Shown here: in pieces, positions 1-6,313 of the stretch | Layout: each line of letters begins with the position of its first letter | Numbering within the stretch: position 1 is the stretch's first letter | Assembly (NCBI GenBank): GCA_014376345.1 | Contig: JACMRS010000323.1 | Coordinates: 1 to 13,522 of the forward strand | Direction: 5' to 3' | Origin: Bacteroidia bacterium | Lineage (GTDB): Bacteria > Bacteroidota > Bacteroidia > NS11-12g > UBA955 | DNA length: 13,522 nt | Notes under the pieces: model-generated | Told to the model about the DNA's origin: nothing | Seen by the model: only the letters and a program-made list of their open reading frames with translations | Databases searched by the model: none | Translations under genes and position numbers: made by a program

Positions 1-455
1 ATAATTGATGCAGAAACAAAAGCAATTTTCTTATCAGGTACAAAAGCATTAACGGTACCATAAATCACAAAAAAGAAAATGACACTCATCAGAACAGCGA
101 AAAGCCTGATGGGCACTTCTCCTTCATTATGAAGAATTCTGCTGTAAACAGAAGTTGTAATATCGGGAAGAGAAGGATAATGAGTATAAACAAAAGTACC
201 TGTAGTGTCTCCTTTTCCATCATATCTCCAAACCGGCAAACCGTATTTTTCTGAAAAAGGAAAATCATTGTAGAAAAGCACTGTTGAATAGGTATTCAGG
301 TCGCTGTAACTGTCTCCACGAATATTATTTCTTCCTTTAGTATCGTCGTAAAAGGACACATTTATTGCACGAAAAATAATCAGTGCAAAAACAAATATAA
401 AGATGAGAATCTTCATATTTCTGCGACCGTTTGAAGAGCTGATATTAAATTTCAT
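1..455 (-). CDS. Membrane glycosyltransferase, GT-C (ArnT/PMT-like), N-terminal part; continues off the left edge
   Basis: I translated this partial frame from an ATG at 455; 151 codons are visible and it stays open to base 1. A hydrophobic segment (about residues 15-30, KILIFIFVFALIIF) is followed by a polar loop of about 85 residues containing YTHYPSLPD (about residues 90-98), then a second hydrophobic stretch (about residues 117-137). One TM helix, a long periplasmic loop with acidic residues and a Y-x-H-Y-P motif, then more TM helices is typical of GT-C enzymes that use polyprenyl-phosphate sugars (ArnT/PMT-like families). The start lies 1 bp after the stop of the GT9 gene, so the two are probably one operon. 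A second in-frame ATG at codon 14 (416) is a possible alternative start. The specific sugar or acceptor cannot be told, and the family call rests on topology and one motif. Confidence 0.6.
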   Translation of the reverse strand, partial: MKFNISSSNGRRNMKILIFIFVFALIIFRAINVSFYDDTKGRNNIRGDSYSDLNTYSTVLFYNDFPFSEKYGLPVWRYDGKGDTTGTFVYTHYPSLPDITTSVYSRILHNEGEVPIRLFAVLMSVIFFFVIYGTVNAFVPDKKIAFVSASI

Positions 456-456
456 A

Positions 457-1605
457 CTACGTTAGTGCAATATTAAGTTGTTTGCGTAACAATGGCTCAA
501 TAGATTCAAGAACCATATTTTTCATACAGAAATTATTTCCCCCGCAAGGTAAAACAGTGGTGTGGTGTACACAGGGAGAGCAGGCTACATGGAGATAATG
601 AAGCAGGTTTTTTTCATCGGCTTCAAAAAGTGTTTCCGGATTTGTTGGTCCCCAAAGTGAGATTGTAGGCAAACAAAGTCGTTTAGCAATATGCAGTGGT
701 GCGCTGTCTATTGTAATCATTAGCGCGCATTCATTAAAAAGAAAATCATAATAAGCCGGAAGTGAATATTGCCCGGCTTTATTTTCAATCCGGTCTTCCA
801 AAGTAAAGTATTTATTAATGAATGCCGCATTATCAGAATGGTCTGAAGGTGCACCACAAAGTGCAATTTTATAACTTGTATTGTAAAGTATCCATTTGCA
901 GGTTTCAGACAGTAAAAGTCCATCAGCTTTGCGCTGAATACTCAAATCGGAGCAAGTATTATTAATTGCAATGTAACCGAAATTCAATGGTCTTTTGGAA
1001 GGGATATAATCATTAATGTAAAATGTTTCTGTAACTGCTGCCCCCATTGCCTCGCAGATTGATTTATAGTTTAATCTGGCATAAATAAAAGGGTTGAAAT
1101 AAATATTGTGGGTGTTGAGGTTGTATCTGAAACGAACTTCATTGAGGTAAAAACCAAATCTGTTGGAGGCGCAGGTTATAGTTGCAAAAACTGTGGTAAG
1201 TTTTGAATAAACCTCCAAATCGAGTACCCATAAATTTTTAATGCGCCATGTTTTGAAAAGACAACTCAGACCTGATTGTATAAGCTTGAAAATATTGCTG
1301 TCATCAGACTCCCAGATCTCATCAAACAAACCAAGTGGCTCAATGCCACCTTTAACACCTTTGCCGCACAGGAGGATCAATTTAGAGCCCGGATATTTTT
1401 TTTTAAGCGCCCAAAGTGCATCTGAGGCAATTACCAGACTACCTAATCCGAGTATTTTAAGCACAAGAATAGAACCTGGTGGTTTTTTAGTAACGCTGTG
1501 GTTACGACCAAGGATCATTCCCAATAGCAAGGCAGGCACTGTAAGGGCACCCACCATAAGGTAACCCAGAAATGAATCGATATACTGTTTACCCGATAAT
1601 TTCAA
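457..1605 (-). CDS. Glycosyltransferase family 9 (heptosyltransferase-like) protein
   Basis: A 382-residue GT-B-fold transferase that probably adds a nucleotide-activated sugar to LPS or another surface glycan at the cytoplasmic face. Visible features: an N-terminal hydrophobic stretch (about residues 12-33) that may anchor it; the Rossmann start ILVLKILGLGSL (about residues 46-57) followed by a helix ending LKKKYPGSK; the donor-site motif TIDSAPLHIA (D300); WGPTNPE; and a C-terminal cysteine cluster (CSPC, later PCGG and CM) common in GT9 members. The catalytic Asp of classic heptosyltransferases (GD in the first loop) is GS here. The start is TTG at 1605. No ATG lies between it and an upstream in-frame stop, and residues 2-20 (KLSGKQYIDSFLGY) resemble the N-terminus of Bacteroidota homologues. 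The alternative is ATG at 1557, which would remove that part. It is followed after 1 bp by the GT-C gene. Confidence 0.85.
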   Translation of the reverse strand: MKLSGKQYIDSFLGYLMVGALTVPALLLGMILGRNHSVTKKPPGSILVLKILGLGSLVIASDALWALKKKYPGSKLILLCGKGVKGGIEPLGLFDEIWESDDSNIFKLIQSGLSCLFKTWRIKNLWVLDLEVYSKLTTVFATITCASNRFGFYLNEVRFRYNLNTHNIYFNPFIYARLNYKSICEAMGAAVTETFYINDYIPSKRPLNFGYIAINNTCSDLSIQRKADGLLLSETCKWILYNTSYKIALCGAPSDHSDNAAFINKYFTLEDRIENKAGQYSLPAYYDFLFNECALMITIDSAPLHIAKRLCLPTISLWGPTNPETLFEADEKNLLHYLHVACSPCVHHTTVLPCGGNNFCMKNMVLESIEPLLRKQLNIALT

Positions 1606-1695
1606 TCTTGGATCAAAAAAACAAAAAAACGATGAGAAATCAAGATTTTAATTAAAATGATTTTTGAGTTGAAGAGATTTGAATATTATGAATAA

Positions 1696-1715
1696 CCTCC
1701 AGTTTCAAACGGAGG
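1696..1715. repeat. Short inverted repeat at the left edge of the array
   Basis: CCTCC at 1696-1700 pairs with GGAGG at 1711-1715 around a 10-base AT-rich loop, AGTTTCAAAC. The style (GC arms around a TTTCAAA-type centre) is like the hairpins inside the array units. It sits directly after the left copy of the 18-bp junction sequence, so it may be a degraded end unit. Confidence 0.5.
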
Positions 1716-1748
1716 ACATCAGCATACATGAACACGGCATTTATCTCA

Positions 1749-1869
1749 TTGCATTCTCTTAGGTCAAAGCATAAAAAAAAGAGGGTTGAAACCCCGAATT
1801 TCTTCTTCATATATCCCCGGGTTAAAACCCGGGGCTATTCATGTTATTATATTTTTTTTTAATTACCGA
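1749..1869. repeat. Array unit 1
   Basis: A 121-bp unit. GGGTTGAAACCC at 1783-1794 is a small self-complementary stem. The 20-bp palindrome at 1815-1834 has perfect 9-base arms (CCCCGGGTT / AACCCGGGG). The tail ends in a run of ten T at 1851-1860. Confidence 0.8.
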
Positions 1870-1988
1870 TTGAATGCTTTTAGGTTAAAGCATTAAAAAA
1901 GGGGGTTAAAACCATGAATTTCTCATGCTCCATCCTCGAGTTAAAACCCGGGGCTATTCATGTTTTTATATTTATTATGTATAACAGA
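1870..1988. repeat. Array unit 2
   Basis: A 119-bp unit. The first hairpin is best preserved here: AATGCTTT at 1873-1880 pairs perfectly with AAAGCATT at 1887-1894 around a 6-base loop. The left arm of the third palindrome has decayed (CCTCGAG at 1934-1940) while the right arm CCCGGGG (1947-1953) is intact. Confidence 0.8.
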
Positions 1989-2108
1989 TTGCATTCTCTT
2001 TAGATCAAAGCTAAAAAAAAGGGGTTGAAAACCTCGAATTTCTCATTTACCCATCCCCCGGGTTAAAACCCGGGTTTATTGATGTTTTTGTATTTAATAT
2101 TATGAATA
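1989..2108. repeat. Array unit 3
   Basis: A unit of about 120 bp ending close to the asd promoter. The third palindrome is intact at 2057-2074 (CCCGGGTT / AACCCGGG arms). The tail AATATTATGAATAAC (2096-2110) matches the sequence left of unit 1. Confidence 0.8.
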
Positions 2109-2140
2109 ACCTCTGGAAAGTAAAATTGAAAATTTAATCT

Positions 2141-2148
2141 TAGTTTTG
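2141..2148 (+). promoter_or_regulatory. Bacteroidota -7 promoter box for asd
   Basis: TAGTTTTG fits the Bacteroidota -7 consensus TAnnTTTG exactly and ends 4 bases before the asd ATG. Transcription would then begin at or next to the start codon, giving a leaderless or nearly leaderless mRNA. No convincing -33 TTTG at normal spacing was found. Confidence 0.6.
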
Positions 2149-2152
2149 CAGA

Positions 2153-3145
2153 ATGATCAAAATTGCAGTTGTTGGCGCTACAGGCCTTGTTGGCACTAAA
2201 ATGCTTCAGGTACTTGAAGAGCGTGATTTCCCTGTCGGAGAACTGATTCCGGTAGCTTCTGAAAAATCGGTGGGTAATTCGATTGTTTATAAGGGAAAAC
2301 AATATAAGATCGTATCAATGGAAACAGCAGTTTCTATGAAACCAGATATCGCCCTTTTTTCTGCGGGTGGTAGTGTAAGTAAAGAGTGGGCGCCGAAATT
2401 TGCTGAAGCAGGTACAACGGTAATTGACAACAGTTCTGCATGGCGCATGGATACTGACAAACCACTTGTTGTTCCTGAAATAAATGCTTTCATTTTAACA
2501 AAAATGGATAAAATTATTGCCAATCCAAATTGTTCGACAATTCAGATGGTAATGGTTCTTGATCCGCTTCATAAAAAATACGGCATAAAACGAGTTGTTG
2601 TTTCAACTTATCAGAGTGTTACAGGCACAGGAGTTAAGGCTGTAACCCAAATGCAGAATGAAAGACAGGGTATTGAAGGTGAAATGGCTTACGCCTATAA
2701 AATAGATCAGAATGTGCTTCCTCATATTGATGTATTTACAGAAAACGGGTATACCAAAGAAGAAATGAAAATGGTAAATGAAACCATTAAAATAATGCGT
2801 GACAATTCCATCCGTGTTACTGCAACTACGGTAAGAGTACCGGTAATTGGCGGTCATAGCGAAAGTGTAAACATAGAATTTGATCGCGATTTTGATCTTA
2901 ATGAAGTTCGTGAAATTCTAAAAAATACTGAAGGTATTTTAGTGGTTGATGATGTTACCAATCTGAAATATCCTATGCCACTGGATGCTCATGATAAAGA
3001 TGAAGTATTGGTAGGCAGAATCAGAAGAGATGAAAGCCGCGACAACACTTTAAATTGCTGGATTGTTGCTGACAATCTCCGAAAAGGAGCCGCTACAAAT
3101 GCAGTGCAGATTGCAGAATATCTTGTAAAAAACAGTCTGGTTTAA
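2153..3145 (+). CDS. asd: Aspartate-semialdehyde dehydrogenase
   Basis: Catalyses the NADPH-dependent reduction of L-aspartyl phosphate to L-aspartate semialdehyde in the cytoplasm, the branch point for lysine, diaminopimelate, threonine, methionine and isoleucine synthesis. The 330-residue length is normal. Visible: the NADP-binding loop VGATGLVG near residues 7-14; SAGGSVS (about residues 71-77); DNSSAWRM; the catalytic cysteine in NPNCST (C127); STYQSVTGTG; the catalytic-site histidine in GGHSES (H235); and a C-terminal RKGAATNAVQIAEYL segment. The ATG at 2153 is favoured because the family's N-terminus (KIAVVGATG) begins directly there and a -7 box lies just upstream. It is preceded by the repeat array and is tail to tail, 3 bp apart, with the permease gene, so it is probably monocistronic. 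Confidence 0.97.
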   Translation: MIKIAVVGATGLVGTKMLQVLEERDFPVGELIPVASEKSVGNSIVYKGKQYKIVSMETAVSMKPDIALFSAGGSVSKEWAPKFAEAGTTVIDNSSAWRMDTDKPLVVPEINAFILTKMDKIIANPNCSTIQMVMVLDPLHKKYGIKRVVVSTYQSVTGTGVKAVTQMQNERQGIEGEMAYAYKIDQNVLPHIDVFTENGYTKEEMKMVNETIKIMRDNSIRVTATTVRVPVIGGHSESVNIEFDRDFDLNEVREILKNTEGILVVDDVTNLKYPMPLDAHDKDEVLVGRIRRDESRDNTLNCWIVADNLRKGAATNAVQIAEYLVKNSLV

Positions 3146-3148
3146 AAA

Positions 3149-4366
3149 TCAGTCGAAACGAATTGCCTTAACTGGTGTAATTCGACTCACTAGAGTTGCC
3201 GGCAAAAGCAGCGACATCAGACAAATAAACATGGTTCCGGCATTTATTGCCAGAATATACGACCATTCAAGATTTACAGGAACTACAGACAGGTAATAAG
3301 TTTCTTGTGGAAGCGTAAACCATTCGCCATAATATTGAGAAAGACAGATCCCTATTCCCAACAAATTACCAAATAGTAATCCTGCGCCCATAATCCACAA
3401 AATATGGTAAATAAATACTTTTTTGACCGGCAAATCAGGTGCTCCTAATGCTTTCAACACACCAATCATATTGGTTCTTTCAATAATCAGAATCAGCAAG
3501 GCTGTAATCATATTAATGCAGGCTACAATTACCATCAGACCAAGAATAATATTAATGTTGTCATTGAGATAATTAAGCCACTGAAAAATCTGCGGATTTA
3601 ATGACATCATGTCCCTTGCAGTTAAGTTTTCATCCAGTTCATCCTGCAATTTTGCGGTAACAGGTTTCAGTTCTTTTATATCGTTTACTTCAACCTCATA
3701 ATGGGTAATAACAGGTTGTCTGTTACCAAATATCCTTTGCATATCGCGGATATCTCCGATTACATAAAGCTTGTCATTTTCCTCAAAACCTGTTTTATAA
3801 ATACCTGAGACTTTCACGGGCAAAACACGCACCGGCTCGAGAATAAAATACAACCTTATTTTGTCTCCGGTTTTAATGTTGAGTCTGTTTGAAAGGTATT
3901 CAGATATAAGTACTTCACGGGCAGAAACAGAATCCGGAAAAGCGGGCATTTTACCTTTAATCAGACTTTCTTTGAAAAAATCGAGATTTGCATTTTTTCC
4001 AACACCTTTCAATATAATGCCTTCCAACTCGTCGTTGGCTTTTGTAATTGCTGGTCTTGAAAGTACGCCATCAATACTTTTTATCTGTTTGTTGGCAAGA
4101 AGTTTTTTAACTAAAGCCGCGCTGTCTCTGAAAAGGGTGTAATCAAAACTCCCTGAAGTACCGGTATTATTAATGATAATATGTCCGCCAAAGCCGGTAA
4201 CTTTTCTCGCTATTTCTTTTTGGTAACCTGTAACAGTAGCTACTGCAATAATCATGGTTGCTACACTAAGTGCCACACCAGCCTGCGCAAGTCTGATAAT
4301 GAGCCTTGTGAAGGATTTATTTTTGCCGAAGGAGAGTCGCGAGGCTATAAAGTAGCTCCAGTTCAT
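3149..4366 (-). CDS. ABC transporter permease, LolC/LolE (FtsX-like) family
   Basis: A 405-residue inner-membrane permease of the MacB/FtsX type. In LolCDE-like complexes it works with an ATPase to release lipoproteins from the inner membrane; no ATPase gene lies next to it here. Topology: an N-terminal cytoplasmic start MNWSYFIASRLSFGKNKSF, TM1 at about residues 28-48 (ALSVATMIIAVATVTGYQ), a large periplasmic domain to about residue 270, then three TM segments (around NIILGLMVIVACINMITALLILI, ILWIMGAGLLFGNLLGIGI and ILAINAGTMFICLMSLLLPA). The coupling segment IIERTNMIGVLKALGAP follows TM2, and the end LVSRITPVKAIRFD is characteristic of the family. It starts 50 bp after prmA on the same strand. 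A weak AATTTG element lies just before the ATG. LolC versus LolE cannot be decided. Confidence 0.88.
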   Translation of the reverse strand: MNWSYFIASRLSFGKNKSFTRLIIRLAQAGVALSVATMIIAVATVTGYQKEIARKVTGFGGHIIINNTGTSGSFDYTLFRDSAALVKKLLANKQIKSIDGVLSRPAITKANDELEGIILKGVGKNANLDFFKESLIKGKMPAFPDSVSAREVLISEYLSNRLNIKTGDKIRLYFILEPVRVLPVKVSGIYKTGFEENDKLYVIGDIRDMQRIFGNRQPVITHYEVEVNDIKELKPVTAKLQDELDENLTARDMMSLNPQIFQWLNYLNDNINIILGLMVIVACINMITALLILIIERTNMIGVLKALGAPDLPVKKVFIYHILWIMGAGLLFGNLLGIGICLSQYYGEWFTLPQETYYLSVVPVNLEWSYILAINAGTMFICLMSLLLPATLVSRITPVKAIRFD

Positions 4367-4416
4367 TGCTGCAAATTACGCTAAAAATAAAGTAAAAGAG
4401 GTTTTATTGAAAGAGG

Positions 4417-5262
4417 TTACAATATAAACTGGGCTGCATTCCATTTATTTTTTTGCTTGTGGGAAATAAATTTCAGTCCGCATTTTTCAGCTTCGGCCTG
4501 AATAACTTCCAGATCCTCATCATAAAAACCACTCAGTAAAATTTGCCCGCCTTTCTGCATTGCCTGAACATAATAGTGTATGTCGGCAAGTAAAATATGT
4601 CTGTTGATATTGGCGATAACCACCTCAAAAGTATGAGGATAATTTTTAAGCAGTCCAGCGTCGCCAAGGCAAATATCGAAATTTTCTATTTTGTTTAGTT
4701 CCAGGTTTTCGAGTGTGTTTTCGTAACACCAGCTGTCGTTATCGATGCCAACTACCGATTTGCTGCCGAGCATAGAGGCGAGTATTCCAAGAATACCGGT
4801 GCCTGTGCCCATATCGAGTACTGTTTTGTCTTTAAGATCAATTTCAAGAAGGTATTCTACCATCAGACTGGTTGTTTCATGGTGACCGGTACCAAAACTC
4901 ATTTTCGGATCTATCAGAATTTCGTAATCCGCCTTGAGGTCAGTTTTATGGAAACTACTTTTGATAAGGCATCTCTTGCCAATAAGAATGGGCTGGAAAT
5001 AGTTTTTTTCCCATTCGTCGTTCCAGTTGCGAGGTGCAATGGTATCTATCAGAAAAGTTGAATCTATGAAATTTTTAACCACCAGTTCATTGGCGATAAT
5101 ATGAATTTCAGCTTCAGTTATTTTATCAGCCTGGATGTAGGCTTTCAGATTTTCATCTTCAGCAGAGCCTTCAAAACCATAGTCTGAAAGGAAAGCGGCC
5201 ACAATTTCCACGTTGTCATCAACAGGGGGCAAAACAGTCACTGCAAGTTCAAGATAATTCAT
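4417..5262 (-). CDS. prmA: Ribosomal protein L11 methyltransferase
   Basis: Transfers methyl groups from S-adenosylmethionine to ribosomal protein L11. 281 residues, near the family's usual length. An N-terminal substrate-recognition domain (MNYLELAVTVLPP... with YGFEGSAEDE) is followed by a linker containing WNDEWEKNYFQPI, then the class I methyltransferase domain: FGTGHHETTSLM, the SAM-binding motif VLDMGTGTGILGI, GIDND at strand beta-2, and VIANINRHIL. The start is set at ATG 5262. A TTG in the same frame at 5271 would add three residues, but it lies inside the promoter box TATCTTTG and the family normally begins with this MxYLEL sequence. The permease follows 50 bp downstream. Confidence 0.94.
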   Translation of the reverse strand: MNYLELAVTVLPPVDDNVEIVAAFLSDYGFEGSAEDENLKAYIQADKITEAEIHIIANELVVKNFIDSTFLIDTIAPRNWNDEWEKNYFQPILIGKRCLIKSSFHKTDLKADYEILIDPKMSFGTGHHETTSLMVEYLLEIDLKDKTVLDMGTGTGILGILASMLGSKSVVGIDNDSWCYENTLENLELNKIENFDICLGDAGLLKNYPHTFEVVIANINRHILLADIHYYVQAMQKGGQILLSGFYDEDLEVIQAEAEKCGLKFISHKQKNKWNAAQFIL

Positions 5263-5268
5263 TAAAAG

Positions 5269-5276
5269 CAAAGATA
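5269..5276 (-). promoter_or_regulatory. Bacteroidota -7 promoter box for prmA
   Basis: Read on the minus strand this is TATCTTTG, an exact TAnnTTTG match, ending 6 bases before the prmA ATG at 5262. It implies a leader of only a few bases and argues against the TTG at 5271 as a start codon. No clear -33 element was found. Confidence 0.6.
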
Positions 5277-5410
5277 CAGCAAGAAATTTGATTTAGGTTT
5301 TTGGGGGAGGAATTTTGAAGAATAACAATGTTAAAATATCACTATTAAATTCAGAAAAACTGTATTCAATAATTAATTGAGATAAACTTTCAATTCAGCA
5401 CTCAGCAACA

Positions 5411-5526
5411 GGGATAGAAGCGAAAATCCTCCCGTTTTTTCTACGGAAGATTGCAGCGGATAGCCCGGCCCGGCCGCGTTAGAGAATGATAGGTCTTTAA
5501 GTTTTTTAATCGCGGCCGGGGTTGCC
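5411..5526 (+). ncRNA. Candidate structured RNA, Flavo-1-like
   Basis: The 428-bp divergent gap 5263-5690 has one GC-rich structured block in AT-rich DNA. GGAT (5412-5415) pairs with ATCC (5426-5429) around AGAAGCGAAA. CCGT (5432-5435) pairs with ACGG (5443-5446). Then comes GATTGCAGCGGATAGCCCGG, and a perfect 10-bp stem CCCGGCCGCG (5469-5478) with CGCGGCCGGG (5511-5520) around a 32-base loop. The wording GGGATAGAAGCG...ATCCT...AGCGGATAGCCCG is one I remember as recurrent in Flavobacteria and related genomes and associate with the Flavo-1 RNA motif; the Rfam identity is from memory and unchecked. AT-rich DNA with T runs follows the last stem, so it might also end transcription. Its function is unknown. 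Alternatively it is an intergenic repeat. Confidence 0.4.
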
Positions 5527-5574
5527 CAAATTTTAATTTTTCAACTATTCCTGATGTGCTTTCATTTCGTATAT

Positions 5575-5646
5575 CTGTTAAATCCACTTTGCCGTTAAAA
5601 TCAAAAAATGCCCGTTTGTCATTTCATTCAGTATGTTTTGTTAAAT
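5575..5646. promoter_or_regulatory. Possible operator: three GTTAAA-cored direct repeats
   Basis: CTGTTAAAT (5575-5583), CCGTTAAAA (5592-5600) and TTGTTAAAT (5638-5646) share the core YGTTAAAW upstream of the signalling operon. LytTR regulators bind 9-bp direct repeats containing GTT, but those are normally spaced about 21-22 bp start to start, not 17 and 46 as here. An inverted pair, TTGTCA (5616-5621) and TGACAA (5648-5653), overlaps the region. A regulator site is only a suggestion. Confidence 0.2.
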
Positions 5647-5675
5647 TTGACAACCAATTGACGGAAAAAATTTAC

Positions 5676-5683
5676 TAATTTTG
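5676..5683 (+). promoter_or_regulatory. Bacteroidota -7 promoter box for the signalling operon
   Basis: TAATTTTG is an exact TAnnTTTG match ending 7 bases before the ATG at 5691. ATTG at 5657-5660 could serve as a weak -33 element, though the 15-base spacing is a little short. It would drive the four plus-strand genes to 10859. Confidence 0.55.
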
Positions 5684-5690
5684 ATATGAC

Positions 5691-6308
5691 ATGAAGCATT
5701 CTTCGTATTGCGAAAATTCGCTGGGCCTTTACAAGGCATTTATGAGTTCGCACGCTACTTTCAACTCGCTTTCGGCCATTCAAAATATGATAGTGAGCAA
5801 CGATACGCGTGAGGCTTTGAGCAACCTTTCTAAGTTTGCTCGCTTTATCAGACGTTTTTCTGCCTGTGCCGACCAGTCGTACCACAGTTTTACCGCTGAA
5901 ACAGAACTGCTTAACAGCTATCTTGAGCTTGAAAGACTTAGGTTTTCGGAGCATCTGACTTTCAATATAAAAATCAGCGATTCATTAAAAGATGACTCAT
6001 TTTCTGTTCCCACTTTACTACTAATGCCTCTTTTGGAACAGCAGCTTTTATCGGGGCTGAAAGCGGGACTGGAAGAGATTGTGCTGACTTTAGAATTTAC
6101 AAGAACCAAAAATATTCTTGAAGCGCATATTTCACTTTCAGAAGCTGTTGCACCTGCGGAAGATCTTCAGCTTTCGAACGAGCAAGTCAACAGACTTAAA
6201 CTTTTCAACGATCGGGTAGAGATTTACAACACAGAAATTGCCGGCAGCGTAATGAAATCCGCTCAGGGCGCAGGAAACGAAACAATTATTAGACTATTAA
6301 TACAATAA
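5691..6308 (+). CDS. Soluble degenerate LytS-type histidine kinase (pseudokinase)
   Basis: A 205-residue protein without signal peptide or TM segment that aligns from end to end with the kinase region of the large sensor downstream. SSHATFNSLSAIQNMI (residues 19-34) matches the phospho-acceptor region MNPHFIFNSINSIQ; the histidine (H21) and the FN are kept but the proline is gone. The TAETELLNSYLELERLRF segment (about residues 68-85) matches the conserved helix IEDEIESLQLYLELENIRL. The ATP N-box QPFVENAILHGL has become MPLLEQQLLSGL (112-123), with N to Q117 and H to S121. The DNGxG box is replaced by a sequence without glycine (SLSEAVAP). Nucleotide binding is therefore unlikely. A weak RLKLFNDRVEIYN match to the last HATPase helix follows. 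Probable role (inference): a regulatory partner of the neighbouring kinase or regulators. The gap to the next gene is 5 bp. Confidence 0.75.
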   Translation: MKHSSYCENSLGLYKAFMSSHATFNSLSAIQNMIVSNDTREALSNLSKFARFIRRFSACADQSYHSFTAETELLNSYLELERLRFSEHLTFNIKISDSLKDDSFSVPTLLLMPLLEQQLLSGLKAGLEEIVLTLEFTRTKNILEAHISLSEAVAPAEDLQLSNEQVNRLKLFNDRVEIYNTEIAGSVMKSAQGAGNETIIRLLIQ

Positions 6309-6313
6309 ATATC

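Larger units (their letters stand above)
1682..2113. repeat. Tandem array of three ~120-bp REP-like hairpin units
   Basis: Most of the 547-bp gap between the divergent GT9 and asd genes is this array; I see no gene in it. Three imperfect copies begin at 1749, 1870 and 1989. Each carries, in order, a stem around GCATTCTCTT...AAAGC, an A-run, GGGTTGAAACCC or a variant, GAATTTCTC/T, a strong palindrome CCCGGGTTAAAACCCGGG, then CTATTCATG and an AT-rich tail. An 18-bp sequence, AATATTATGAATAACCTC, lies at both ends (1682-1699 and 2096-2113) and marks a unit junction, so a partial unit probably precedes the first full one. The AT-rich DNA at 1606-1681 holds no clear feature. This layout fits a REP/BIME-like dispersed repeat. 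No RAYT transposase is present in the window. Confidence 0.85.

Noticed and set aside
1241..1564. 107-codon plus-strand frame opposite the GT9 gene
   Set aside because: It is a shadow of the well-supported GT9 coding sequence, with no domain and no upstream promoter box.
1749..2108. Repeated GGTTGAAACC/GGTTAAAACC elements that could suggest a CRISPR array
   Set aside because: Units are about 120 bp, similar along their full length and contain several internal palindromes; there are no 25-40 bp unique spacers and no cas genes.
2063..2302. Minus-strand frame from asd into the repeat array
   Set aside because: It is antisense to the asd N-terminus and runs into repeat DNA, with no recognisable protein features.
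5469..5520. GC-rich stem as the terminator of prmA
   Set aside because: prmA starts at 5262 and is transcribed away from this stem, so it cannot terminate it; no gene upstream on the plus strand ends nearby.
5628..5954. 108-codon minus-strand open frame across the pseudokinase start
   Set aside because: It is antisense to a frame with clear LytS homology, has no promoter-like box, and its basic composition is typical of a shadow frame.
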